64,000 nucleotides of DNA from Phycisphaerae bacterium (GTDB lineage Bacteria; Planctomycetota; Phycisphaerae; Sedimentisphaerales; Anaerobacaceae). The translations under genes were made by a program, and so were the position numbers. A model generated the notes under the pieces. It saw only the letters and a list, made by a program, of their open reading frames with translations, had not been told where the DNA came from and did no database searches. The stretch covers positions 1 to 64,000 of the forward strand of contig JAUXAB010000007.1 in assembly GCA_030615025.1 (NCBI GenBank), read 5' to 3'. Of this stretch, positions 8,309-18,500 are shown one piece after another. The number at the start of each line of letters is the position of its first letter. The stretch's first letter is position 1.

Positions 8309-10282
8309 TTAGCGATTTCGCTGCTTTGCCAATGCAGCTTCCAGCAGATTGCGGGCCTTGGTATAGTCAGGGTCGATTTGCAATGCCTGGCGATATGCCT
8401 TTATTGCCTCGTCGGTTTTGCCCTGCTTTTCCAAAAGAATGCCGACATTGCAGTACATTTCTACATCGTCAGGACAGGCTTTGAGCACAATCTGACATTG
8501 CTCTATGGCTTCATCGAACCTGTTAAGACCGCCCAGTGCCAGGCCCAATCGGCCGTGGGTAATTACGTTGTCAGGCTCAAGCTCAATCGCTTTTTTATAA
8601 TACTCAACAGCCTCATTAAAGTTACCCTTTTGGGCCAAAACCAATCCTAAATTGCTCAGTGTATCGGCATCATCCGGTCTATATCGCAACGCCTCACGAT
8701 ATTCGGCGATGGCTTCATCATTTTTTCCCTGCTTGCCCAACGCTATCGCCAGATTATAGTGTGCTTCCGCAAAGTTCGGCCTTAATTCCAGCGCCTTTTT
8801 GTAATGCTTAATCGCCTCATCAACTCTGTCGAGATTGCCAAGAGCATTGCCCAGGTTGTTATGAACCTCAGGAGAATCAGGTCTGATTCGAAGCGCTTTG
8901 TCAAAATAGTCAATTGCCTTTTCGACTTGTCCTATTTTTTTTAGAATGTTGGCGTAATTATTGTTCATAATGAAGTTACTGCTGGTGACATTGATTGCCC
9001 GTTCAAAAAGAGTGCTGTTACTTCGCCAATGGCGCAGTTGAAGGCGGGTACATATCGACAAAGACAAGAGAACGGCCAGTGCTAATGCACCAAGTGTAAT
9101 TTTTCGGTACCGCCACTTTGCTAACAAATCCGGCAGGCCCCAGGCAATCATGATAAACAGCCCTATAAACGGCAGGTAAGTGTAGCGGTCTGCCATAGCC
9201 TGTGCCCCGACTTGAACCAGGCCAATAACAGGCACAAGAGCTCCCAGATACCACAGCCAGCCCACGGTCAGGTATTTGCGACTTCGAGCCAACCAGATTA
9301 CCGCAACCGTTATAGCCAGCAACAGCAGGGCCGACGCTACTACCTGCCACGTTGGCAGCTTATCAAAAGGATGCGGATAAAATACTGCCAACCGGCTGGG
9401 CCATATCAATTTTCTGATATAAGTGATGTAAGAAACAAAGGCGTTTGCAACACGGTATTTTAGAGGGACATTTCCCAATCCGGATACCGTCCCACCTCTC
9501 TGCTGAACAACGAATGTAATTACGCCCAAAACTGCCGAGAGGATGAACAATGGTATTTTTTCTGCCAGCAAACGCCAGACCGGAGGTTCCTGAGGCCTGG
9601 CTTGCACTGATTCAAGCTGCGATGGATCTTCTTGCTCACCTCGACGCTCCCATCGAAGCCTGCCCAGTGGCCAATAGTCCAGCAGAAGCAGCGCGAACGG
9701 TAAAGTTACCACCATCGGCTTGGTCATGGTGCCCAACGCAAAAACTAAAACCACCAGCAAGAACCTGCCGATACTCGGACGCTCAGCGTATCGAATGTAG
9801 GTCGCTATGGTCAACATCCAGAAAAAGCCGCTCAAAACATTCTTACGCTCAGCCACCCAGGCAACTGACTCGACATTCAAAGGATGTAAAGCGAAGGCCG
9901 CAGCAACGAAGGCGCTGGGCCAAATCGCACCAGTCATCCTTTTCAAAATGCCAAACAATAGCAAAGTACTGCCGACGTGAAACAGCAGACTGGTCAAATG
10001 ATGCCAGGCCGGATTAAGTCCATACAACTGGAAATCCAGTATATGGCTTAGCGAAGTCAATGGGTGCCACATATGAAAATGAGGAGTTGTAAAGGCCCAG
10101 ATGACTGACTGGCGGGTTATTCCACCCTTGACATGTGGATTTTCAGTCACGTATTTATCATCGTCGTACTTGACAAATTCGCAATTGAGGACCGGCCAAA
10201 ATACCGACAGACTTACTACGATTAGAGAAAGACATATCAGAAGACACCAATATTTGTGAGGCGATATGTTCATTTTTTGCAA
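8309..10282 (-). CDS. membrane protein with C-terminal tetratricopeptide repeats (TMTC/PMT-like)
   Basis: A 657-residue protein. Residues 1 to about 400 carry roughly ten membrane segments with motifs typical of the planctomycete and eukaryotic TMTC-like family (YDDDKYVTENPHV, HMWHPLTSLSHILD, HPLNVESVAWVAERKNVLSG). The early acidic loop and ER/K loop are those of GT-C glycosyltransferase folds. Residues about 415-650 form six or more 34-residue TPRs (NLGNAL.., NLAIALGK.., NLGLVLAQ..). It probably acts at the cytoplasmic membrane, perhaps transferring a lipid-linked sugar, but its activity is not established. The start is TTG at 10282 or ATG at 10273; no strong SD sequence decides. It lies 23 bases after purC. 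Confidence 0.8.
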   Translation of the reverse strand: MQKMNISPHKYWCLLICLSLIVVSLSVFWPVLNCEFVKYDDDKYVTENPHVKGGITRQSVIWAFTTPHFHMWHPLTSLSHILDFQLYGLNPAWHHLTSLLFHVGSTLLLFGILKRMTGAIWPSAFVAAAFALHPLNVESVAWVAERKNVLSGFFWMLTIATYIRYAERPSIGRFLLVVLVFALGTMTKPMVVTLPFALLLLDYWPLGRLRWERRGEQEDPSQLESVQARPQEPPVWRLLAEKIPLFILSAVLGVITFVVQQRGGTVSGLGNVPLKYRVANAFVSYITYIRKLIWPSRLAVFYPHPFDKLPTWQVVASALLLLAITVAVIWLARSRKYLTVGWLWYLGALVPVIGLVQVGAQAMADRYTYLPFIGLFIMIAWGLPDLLAKWRYRKITLGALALAVLLSLSICTRLQLRHWRSNSTLFERAINVTSSNFIMNNNYANILKKIGQVEKAIDYFDKALRIRPDSPEVHNNLGNALGNLDRVDEAIKHYKKALELRPNFAEAHYNLAIALGKQGKNDEAIAEYREALRYRPDDADTLSNLGLVLAQKGNFNEAVEYYKKAIELEPDNVITHGRLGLALGGLNRFDEAIEQCQIVLKACPDDVEMYCNVGILLEKQGKTDEAIKAYRQALQIDPDYTKARNLLEAALAKQRNR

Positions 10283-10305
10283 ATTCAGGTAGGTATTCTT
10301 ATAAA

Positions 10306-11196
10306 TTACGCCTGGAATTTTTTGCCGGTCAGTTGTTCATAGGCCTCGATGTATTTTTCGCTGGTCTTTTGCCGGATATCCTCGGGCAGCTCGACGCCCG
10401 GGCCTGATTTGTCGAAATTTATGCTCTCCAAGAAATTGCGAACAAACTGCTTGTCGAAACTCTCCTGGTCTCTGCCGGCCTCATACTTATCGGCAGGCCA
10501 GAAACGCGAAGAATCCGGCGTCAAGACCTCATCAATCAAAATAATCCTTCCATCACTAACGCCCCACTCAAACTTCGTATCAGCTAAGATTATCCCTTTG
10601 CCCTCGGCATACGCGCTTGCCTTCTTGAAAATCTCTATACTCTTGTCCCGCACATACCTGGCTGACTCTTCGCCGATGATATCGGCAGACTGCTGGAAAC
10701 TGATATTCTCATCGTGTGTCCCCCTCTCGGCCTTTGTCGCAGGTGTAAAAATAAGCTCCGGCAGCTTTTCACATTGTCTTAACCCAGCCGGCAGCTTTTG
10801 CCCACAAACCGTGCCGTTGTTTTTGTATTCGGCCCAGCCCGAGCCTGCCAAATAGCCGCGCACCACGCACTCTATCGGCAAGACTCTGGCTTTTTTAACC
10901 AGCATACTCCGCCCAGCCAGCTGCTCAGCGAAAGTGCAAAACGGCGCAGGGAAACTCGTTACATCCTCACTAATCAGATGATGCTCAACGTCCGCTCCAA
11001 GAAAATCGAACCAGAACCGTGAAATCTGCGTCAAAATTACTCCTTTATAAGGTATGCCGTTGGCCATAACCACGTCGAAAGCGCTTATCCTGTCGGTCGC
11101 AACTATGAGCAGCTTATCGCCCAAATCATATATGTCACGAACCTTGCCCCGGCTCGGCTCCACCCCTGCTATATTCGTCTTCAAAACCATTTCCAT
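10306..11196 (-). CDS. purC: phosphoribosylaminoimidazole-succinocarboxamide synthase
   Basis: A 296-residue SAICAR synthetase that joins aspartate to CAIR in purine synthesis using ATP. Motifs visible: RGKVRDIYDLGDKLLIVATD, ISAFDVVMANGIPYKG, LPIECVVRGYLAGSGW, LADTKFEWG and LIDEVLTPDSSRFWP. Its length is that of the longer, yeast-like form. GAAGGG precedes the ATG by six bases. Gene order on the minus strand is HD protein, purC, TPR protein, MFS. The remaining purine genes nearby are only purB at 60.2 kb. Confidence 0.97.
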   Translation of the reverse strand: MEMVLKTNIAGVEPSRGKVRDIYDLGDKLLIVATDRISAFDVVMANGIPYKGVILTQISRFWFDFLGADVEHHLISEDVTSFPAPFCTFAEQLAGRSMLVKKARVLPIECVVRGYLAGSGWAEYKNNGTVCGQKLPAGLRQCEKLPELIFTPATKAERGTHDENISFQQSADIIGEESARYVRDKSIEIFKKASAYAEGKGIILADTKFEWGVSDGRIILIDEVLTPDSSRFWPADKYEAGRDQESFDKQFVRNFLESINFDKSGPGVELPEDIRQKTSEKYIEAYEQLTGKKFQA

Positions 11197-11234
11197 AATA
11201 ATCCCTTCTTTATGTCACTTTTACTTTTGCCTTT

Positions 11235-12038
11235 TTAGTTTTTACATCTTTGCTGCTTTATTCTAAAATCAACATACTCAAATATCTTTTCTTTGACTCT
11301 TTCGATATCTTCAGTTCCCGGCAAAAAGTCAACCAGTGCCTCCAATAATTTGCGATTCCTTATGTGTCTGAGCGTCGCCGTAAAATTCACATCGTAGACC
11401 CATCCAAGCTGGCAAAGCTTCATATCAGTCAACGTCCGCAACTCGCTGTAATCTATCCGCCGCCCACGCAGAAGCCCCTCAACCACTTTAGCCGAATATC
11501 CCGGCTCATCCGGAAGCTCCAGCTCCAGCTTAAAACCCTCCGGATTGTCGGCGTACTGCCTGTAGTAATCCGTCACCACATAGAGCACATCTATCTTATC
11601 GGCGTCACGAATCAATTTTGAAAACAGCAGACACTGGCCGTTCAAATCCCTCGGCAGCTCTCTTAAGCCGTGATATTCAATCGCTTTTTCTATCAATTGT
11701 CTTTGGGGCTCGGGTACATCCCCAAGCACCTTTGTCTGGTGGAGAACCTCTAAGCCCAGCAGACAATGGTTTACGCTTCGACTGTCAACATACGTTCGAT
11801 ATCTTACAAACTGCTCGAATCGGCCGATATCGTGAAAAAGTGCTATCACCTCAGCTATCCGCTTTTGATTGCCTGATAGGCCCAGCTCTTTAGCCAAATG
11901 CAGCATCTGGTCGCAGGTTCGCCGAGTGTGCTCTTCTTTGAGCTTCAAATTGGCATTGATGAACTCGTCATTGCCGTAAAAGCCGGCTACATAATCATCG
12001 AACCACGCTCTGAATTTCTCAAGCTGCTCTTGCTCCAC
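11235..12038 (-). CDS. HD-domain (putative metal-dependent phosphohydrolase) protein
   Basis: A 267-residue protein with the HD superfamily pattern: EEHTRR (first His), ALFHDIGRFEQF (HD pair), HCLLGLEVL and IEYHG as extra His, and RDADKIDVLYVV (distal Asp). The substrate is unknown. The frame is open up to 12116, but the upstream part encodes low-complexity residues and lies over a dispersed repeat. A GTG at 12038 preceded by GGAG at about five bases is the more likely start. It is 38 bases upstream of purC and is probably cotranscribed with it. Confidence 0.82.
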   Translation of the reverse strand: MEQEQLEKFRAWFDDYVAGFYGNDEFINANLKLKEEHTRRTCDQMLHLAKELGLSGNQKRIAEVIALFHDIGRFEQFVRYRTYVDSRSVNHCLLGLEVLHQTKVLGDVPEPQRQLIEKAIEYHGLRELPRDLNGQCLLFSKLIRDADKIDVLYVVTDYYRQYADNPEGFKLELELPDEPGYSAKVVEGLLRGRRIDYSELRTLTDMKLCQLGWVYDVNFTATLRHIRNRKLLEALVDFLPGTEDIERVKEKIFEYVDFRIKQQRCKN

Positions 12039-12068
12039 AACTCCACTACCGCTAAATAAAATAGAATA

Positions 12069-12114
12069 GACAGAATAACAAGATGAACTTGATAGCTTAT
12101 CCTGTAATCCTGTC
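12069..12114. repeat. degenerate copy of a 'CCTGTAATCCTGTC'-type dispersed repeat
   Basis: The stretch runs from GACAG to CTGTC and holds CCTGTAATCCTGTC, with related CAGAATAACAAGATGAAC in the opposite sense. Such 'ATCCTGT' repeats occur between genes in many environmental genomes. Assignment is by recollection of the pattern, not by a search. Confidence 0.35.
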
Positions 12115-12221
12115 AAAAATTCTTACCGGCTTTCAGGAAAAATTCCTATTCCATATTCCCAAATATGCACCTTGGGGTATAATACAGTCTGAATCGATAA
12201 TAGTCAAAGGAGCAAAAGAAT

Positions 12222-12494
12222 ATGCCAAGCGTAAAAGATGTGATTGTCAAAAAGCCGTCCGATGAAGAAGCCGAAGCCTGCAAGGTCTGGCCAATCTGGA
12301 AATGTGAACCCAGCACTTTCGACTGGGCATACACAGAACAAGAAACCTGCCTTCTGATAGAAGGCAAGGTAACAGTTACGGACGGCACGAACTCGGTAAG
12401 TTTCGCTGCCGGCGACCTTGTGGTTTTCCCCGAGGACCTCGAATGCACATGGAATGTCCAGGAAGCCGTAACAAAGCACTACAACTTCGGATAA
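12222..12494 (+). CDS. small cupin-domain protein (DUF861/Cupin_3 type)
   Basis: A 90-residue single cupin: LLIEGKVTVTDGTNSVSFAAGDLVVFPEDLECTW matches the core of the Cupin_3 (EutQ-like) family, with Trp in WAYTEQETCLL and CTWNV. Cupins of this size are usually sugar- or small-molecule-binding proteins or isomerases, and the substrate is unknown. AAAGGAGCAAAAGAAT gives a good SD sequence six to eight bases before the ATG. It stands alone on the plus strand, divergent from the HD gene and convergent with the giant M56 gene, whose stop is 63 bases away. Confidence 0.85.
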   Translation: MPSVKDVIVKKPSDEEAEACKVWPIWKCEPSTFDWAYTEQETCLLIEGKVTVTDGTNSVSFAAGDLVVFPEDLECTWNVQEAVTKHYNFG

Positions 12495-12557
12495 AACGTG
12501 TCATTGCCCACAACAAGCCGGGGGATTGCTCTGCGCAAGGTTGTCAGCTTGCCCCCT

Positions 12558-15500
12558 TCAAACTCCGACCTGCACATCGGTCTTCACCCCCGGCCCGATG
12601 CGTATAACCGAACCGGCAGGCGCAGCGTCAACAGCCTCCTTAATCGAACTGTACATAGTACTCTTACCCGCACTAACGACAACAATCCTGCCGCCTCCGG
12701 ACTCAGAGCTGCTTTGTTCAACTTCGACCTGCACATCGGTTTTATGAATGGCAGCGGTAGAGCCGACCCATTGGTCCGAATCTTTAAGTGCCTTAATAAG
12801 TTTTCCTGAAACCGACCTGCCCACCTCGTCCTGGGCTTGCATAAGTGCTTTCTCCACTGCCCACTTGATTGCATTGCCCTTTAGGTTCCGGGCAATAACC
12901 TTTCCATCCGGCCCAATCAATATCGCCGCAGGCCAGCTTCGCACGCCATACTTAGATGCTAACTCGGTTTTGTCCTCGCCATCCAAAGTCGTCTGATCCC
13001 AGCGCGCATTAAACATAGCAAGGTATTTTTGCAAGTCTGCCACCTTCCTTTTCTGCCGGACTAAACCGAGCATTACAAATCGCTTATCTGCACGGAAAGC
13101 TTCATATACCGCCTTGAGGTAGGTTAACTGATTCTCGCTGGGATTACTCCCAGCGACCCAGAAGTTAAGCAGTACAACCTTGCCTTGATGGTCAGCCAAT
13201 GTCCAGCTTTTGCCCCCAAGCGTTTCAACCTCAAACAGCGGTGCCTTGTCCCCAACCTTAAGCTCAGGCAGCGGCTCAGGAGGTTCTTGCTTGCCAACGG
13301 GTGGTCGTCCTAAGTAAATAACCGTGCGTTGTTTCCGTTTTTCCTCCCAGTCTTCTATCTGAAATTCCAGATGTATTGTCTGACCAGCAGCAACAGTGAT
13401 TTCTCTCTCGCCGAGTCTTCCGCTGCCTGCTGATGAGCTTTCATGACCCATTATTCTCACATTGCAGTTACCCACTGGTACATTGCGCAGCGTAAACTTG
13501 CCCTCGGCAAACGCAGCCCGGAATCCCCATCTCTTGTACCAAGATTCGCTCGTTTCGTTCACTCGCACGAAGGGGCCAGCAGGACGCACATCTATGATAA
13601 AAGACGGTATTGGGTTGTTGTCGCCATCTACGACCGTTCCTGCAATTGTGCCGCCAGCTGCTTCTTCGGCAGGCCAGGGCCCGAATTCAAAATTCACTTC
13701 CTTCTTGCCCTCAAAAACTTTGTTCCGCCGCAGGTATTGCCAGCGATAACCGACCACATCTTTCAGGGGCGCGTAAATCATACTCCCGATAAAGTAAGGA
13801 TAGTCCAAAGGCCGCATACCATAATAACCCTTTTCATTTGTTCTGGCATCCGGCGCGGCGATACTTTCCCCGATACCTCGATTCGGTTTAAACTCACGCA
13901 CCTGCACCGTGGCGTAGGGGACGGGACGCCCTTTGGCATCGCTGACTTTGCCATACGGCCCCAATTCCTCGGTAACCACATTCTTAGCATTTAGATGGCC
14001 TACCCCACGCAGGAAGCTTTGCACATTCCAGAACCGTGCTTTCTTGCTGAGAAACGTGGCCATCTCGATTTCGACGTGAGCGGGCTTGCCATCAGCTCGG
14101 ATCGTGACCGGTTTCGGCCAGTCAACCGACAAACCCACGGCATCAATACTTCTCGGATTCTTAGCCTCTGTAGCAAACAGATAGTAGGTTCCCGGCGGTA
14201 TTCCGGTTATCTCGAAAGATTCATTGACAGTGGTGAGATAATAGAACACCGGCTTGCCGGGCCAGCTCTCTACTGGAACAAAAAACAAATAAGCCAGGTG
14301 ATAAGAAGTGTCAGCCGTATCTCTCACAATCCCTTTCAAAATGCCTGGCCCCGGCTCGCTGTGCAGTCTCGGAATTCTCGGTCTTTGTTCCCCAAGCGTG
14401 CCTTCTACAGCCAGCTTGATCACCGGCATTAACCCCGTAACGATATTGCTGTCTTCCATCAATTTCGCCCCCCTCAGTTTCACAGCTTCACCCTCAACCT
14501 GCACATTCGTCTCAAAGCCGGGCTTGAGGGATGTTTTAGCTGTGTCGTCCAACACCTCCGGACATAAAAAATAGACATACATTGGTTGATAATCACCAGG
14601 TGGGCCGATTACGATTAATTGTTCATAGTTTTCATAATGGTCGATACGTGCATTGCCTCCAAGCCACCATGAATCCAAACGAACTGGCTTGTCTATACGG
14701 ACGATGATCGCCACAGGCAATTTCTTCCAGGAAGTAAATTCGATTTTCCTTTTACGCCTGTCGCGCGACAAAAGGTCATGATTGCTCGGTAAACTGTGGC
14801 GGTGGATGACCGCTACACGTTCGTTTTCGTCGATGGTTCGGCCAACCTTTACGCGAATGTCTTTCATCCCGCCGCCACGTTCACGCCAACGTGATTGCAG
14901 CGGCGTACCATCCGGCAGGTAATACATACCCGTAGCATTGACCAATTGGCTTGAACCCCATCCAACTTCATCCGGCGCACAATCGGTGCTCCTTCGCCAT
15001 AATGCACGATAGTGCCATACGGTAACTTCGCCTTGTGCATCAATGTGGTACAATCCCGCACCTGCAGGCCAATGTGTAGCCTGTTCCGGGTATTGCTTTT
15101 CGACTTGCTTTACCAGATCAAGCAATTGCTCAATCAGCTTGCGTTCGAAATCCTTTAGCGGCGGTGCTTGAATATTGTTTTCGGTTTTGATTTGCACATC
15201 GGTTTTCTTATCTTGTACTTGTCTCACCCTTAATTCAAAACTATCAATATCGCTGAAATCTGCGAATTTGCCCTGTGAGAATTGTATAGTTTCATCGCTA
15301 ACCAATGGAAACCCTTCAATTATTCCCGAGTTTTCAAATGTCTGATATAAGGGTAAGGTCTCTTCGGCATCAGCATCTCGAAGCTCAAGCCGAGACTCCC
15401 ATTTAGTTTTAGGGTATGAAGTAAGCGCTATTTGCAGCGAAGCTTTTAATTCGTTTTTGGTCTTTTCAAATTTAATCGACTGGCATTTGACGAAACCATC

Positions 15501-18500
15501 AGAAGACTGAAGATCGACGGGGATTTCCTTATCTAAAGAAAAAGTTCCTCGAAAAAGGCCTTTAAAAGCACCTCCCCTGGAACCGAGTGGTTGTTCGCCA
15601 GCACAAACCAGGGATTTCAATCCGTATTTGTCCACCAGTTTCTCAATATCACTTAAGCCGTAAGCAATACCCAACCAGGCCATAGATTTTGGCTCTGGCA
15701 TTGTTCCAGGCGCAAATGCCCATTCAAGGACAGTATTTTGCGGCTCCGGCAAATTTGCTAACATTGCGGAAAGGTCGTTAATATCATCCAGGTATTGTCC
15801 TTGAAAAGTGATTTTATCTTCATCGTCGAAAACTAATCGGGCATAGCTTGTTTGTTCTGTTACTTTACGCCAATTGTCAGCAACCTCAACCTGCACATCG
15901 GGCCTTTTATTGCTGGCACTGGCAGTGCCAAGTGCTTTGGCTACAGCCGATTTTATCTCTTCGGCTCGCAAATCCCCGGCAATAATCTTGCCATCGCCAC
16001 CAATCAGAATCGCGGTCGGAATGGCTCCCACCCCATACTGCTTGACTATTAGCGATTCAGACATATCGCCCAGGCAAGCGTGAGGCCATTTCAAACCATT
16101 ATCTGCTACAAATCTCTTTGCCTTGTCGAGGTCCCAATCCACCGACATCCCTATCATTGCAAATCGAGGATTAGCTGCAAAGGCCTCATATATTTTCTTT
16201 AGCTTCGGCATCTGGTCCAGGCAAGGCCGGCACCAGGTCGCCCAAAAATCCAGCAGCACGACCTTACCCCGGAAATCCTCAAGCCTGATGACTTTTCCAT
16301 CCAAAGACCTCGCCTCAAAAAGCGAAGCCGGGTCGCCAACCTCAGGATATGTCAGCAAGCTCATTCTGATATCGGGCAGGTGAATCGGTCGGGTGTCGTC
16401 GGTATCAACCTTAAATCCGGTGATAGCGACGGCTTCAAGGACGCCACGTCCACAGGAGACACTCTCGCCCAGCGGAGCATGGTAATTGACTACAAACTCA
16501 TATTCACCAGGCGGCATATTGTCAAACCTGAATGTTCCATTATCCTCAATATTCGCAATGAATCTTCTGTCAAAAGTCTTCGATCTTTCATAGACATTTG
16601 TTGCATCCCGCCACAGCCACAGAAATGACCTCTCTGACATATCCCTTATCTCATCCGGCAGCTTTGACTCCGGCTCGATACAATATGCAGCTGCATGCAA
16701 CCTGCGAGGGTTAGACATTCCCGCTTCGCCAGTTTCTCTGGCGCGTTCTGGAATCGGGTGGATGATTTTCCCAGTGACGGTTCGGCCTCTGCCGCCAATC
16801 TGGACTTTATAAGCTTCTCCGGGTTGAGGCTTAATGTACACCGGGTTGGATTGTTCCCAGCGAACAATCTGGCCTACTTGCAAAGGTATCGAAGGGACAT
16901 AATCGATAATGAAATGCTTATCACTGAAAGAAGTCCTGTCAAATAGCCACCTTATTGGCTGGGACTCATAATCTTCTGAGGATATTATAGGATTGACTGC
17001 CACGACAAACTCTCGGCTCTTTGTATCGGCAGAAGCAATAGTGCCTTCGATTTTGGCCCAGGGAATCAATTGGATTCGAGAACCGCTCTTAAAATCATTG
17101 GATTTTACGTGAGCATATCCGTCAGAGTGAACAACAACCATCAGCCCTTCTTCTCTGGTAGGATTCAGCTCAAATTGGCCATTTTCATTCGTTTCAACAA
17201 TAACTTCTGCTTGAGCAACCCAACCAGTCGCATCAAATCTCCCGTTTTTGATAAAAGCTTTTTTGTCCGGCCCAACCCAGCCAACTTCTGCCTTGACGGC
17301 GGGCCTGCCTTCGCGGTCAACTACAATCCCTTCCCAAGGCTCGGCCTTCGTAAGGCGTATAACAAACGGTTCGTATTTTCCCCCTAATTTGATCGGCGGC
17401 GTAATTTCGGGAAGATATCCCTTCGCCTCTATTTTGAGACAGGACGCTCCATCAAAGGGATAGGTTATATGATAACCGCTCCAAGTTTCAGCAAATGCGC
17501 CATCCTCTGAATTCACCTGCTTTTTATAGTGCCTGCTCCAATGGAACGATTCATCTACTGACTTCCATTTAACCCCGTTGACGACTTCAAAGCTTGTGAT
17601 GGGCTCTTCAGTTTCGGCATCTATAACTTTGCCGACAAACACGGGCGTTTTGTACATTACAATTTTGTCTCTGTGTGACAAATCTTCCGGCATCTCCTTG
17701 GAAAAACCCTGAAAACCGCTTCCTCTCTTGCCAAAATCAAACCTCAGCTTTCCTTCTTCCGGCAGATCCTCAATTTTGAAAAGCCCTTGTGAATCGGTCT
17801 CTGTCATGCGAGTTATACTACTACGCCGCTTGCCGACCCGCCAGTCACCGACATCGATTTTGACTCCTTCGATAGGGTTGCCGTCGACGTCGACTACCTG
17901 GCCTACGTAAGCTGTTCCGCCCTTCAAGCTGACCTCAATCGGTTCCATGCCGTCTTCGACTTCAACCGAGACAACTCGCGGTGCATATCCCACTGCTGAA
18001 ACAACTATGTCCTTGCTGCCGGCAGCTAATCCTCCGATGCTGAAAGAGCCGTCAGCTAATGTACGCGGGGTGGTGCAATTCTCGATTACCTCGCCGTAGG
18101 GCGTTGTACCTTCACCGCCTCCCGTATCAACCAGAGCGTTTTCAATAGGCTCACCTTGCTGATTCTTGACTACGCCTCTAAGCCACAGCCCCTGCTTCAT
18201 AACCATTACGTTGGTGCCGTTAAGAAGCTCCGCCGAAGAGGCTCTATACCCTGATTGCTCGATGTACTCTGGATGTAACAGACCGATCCTAAGATTAGAG
18301 AGATCCTTGGGCAAACGCCGCTTCCATCGGCCTTGCTCATCGGTCATGACTTTTTTGCCCCATACACCCATAGAGCCTTGCCATTTATACATCATCTGGA
18401 CTTCGACTCCCTGTATAGGATCACCCTGCTCGTTTACAACACGACCGCTGTAAAGCACTTTCCCATCATCGGTTTGCTCGGGCTGGCCCTCGCCGATTAC

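Noticed and set aside
12042-12116. N-terminal extension of the HD protein
   Set aside because: It lies over a degenerate dispersed repeat and a GTG with SD sequence downstream gives a better start.
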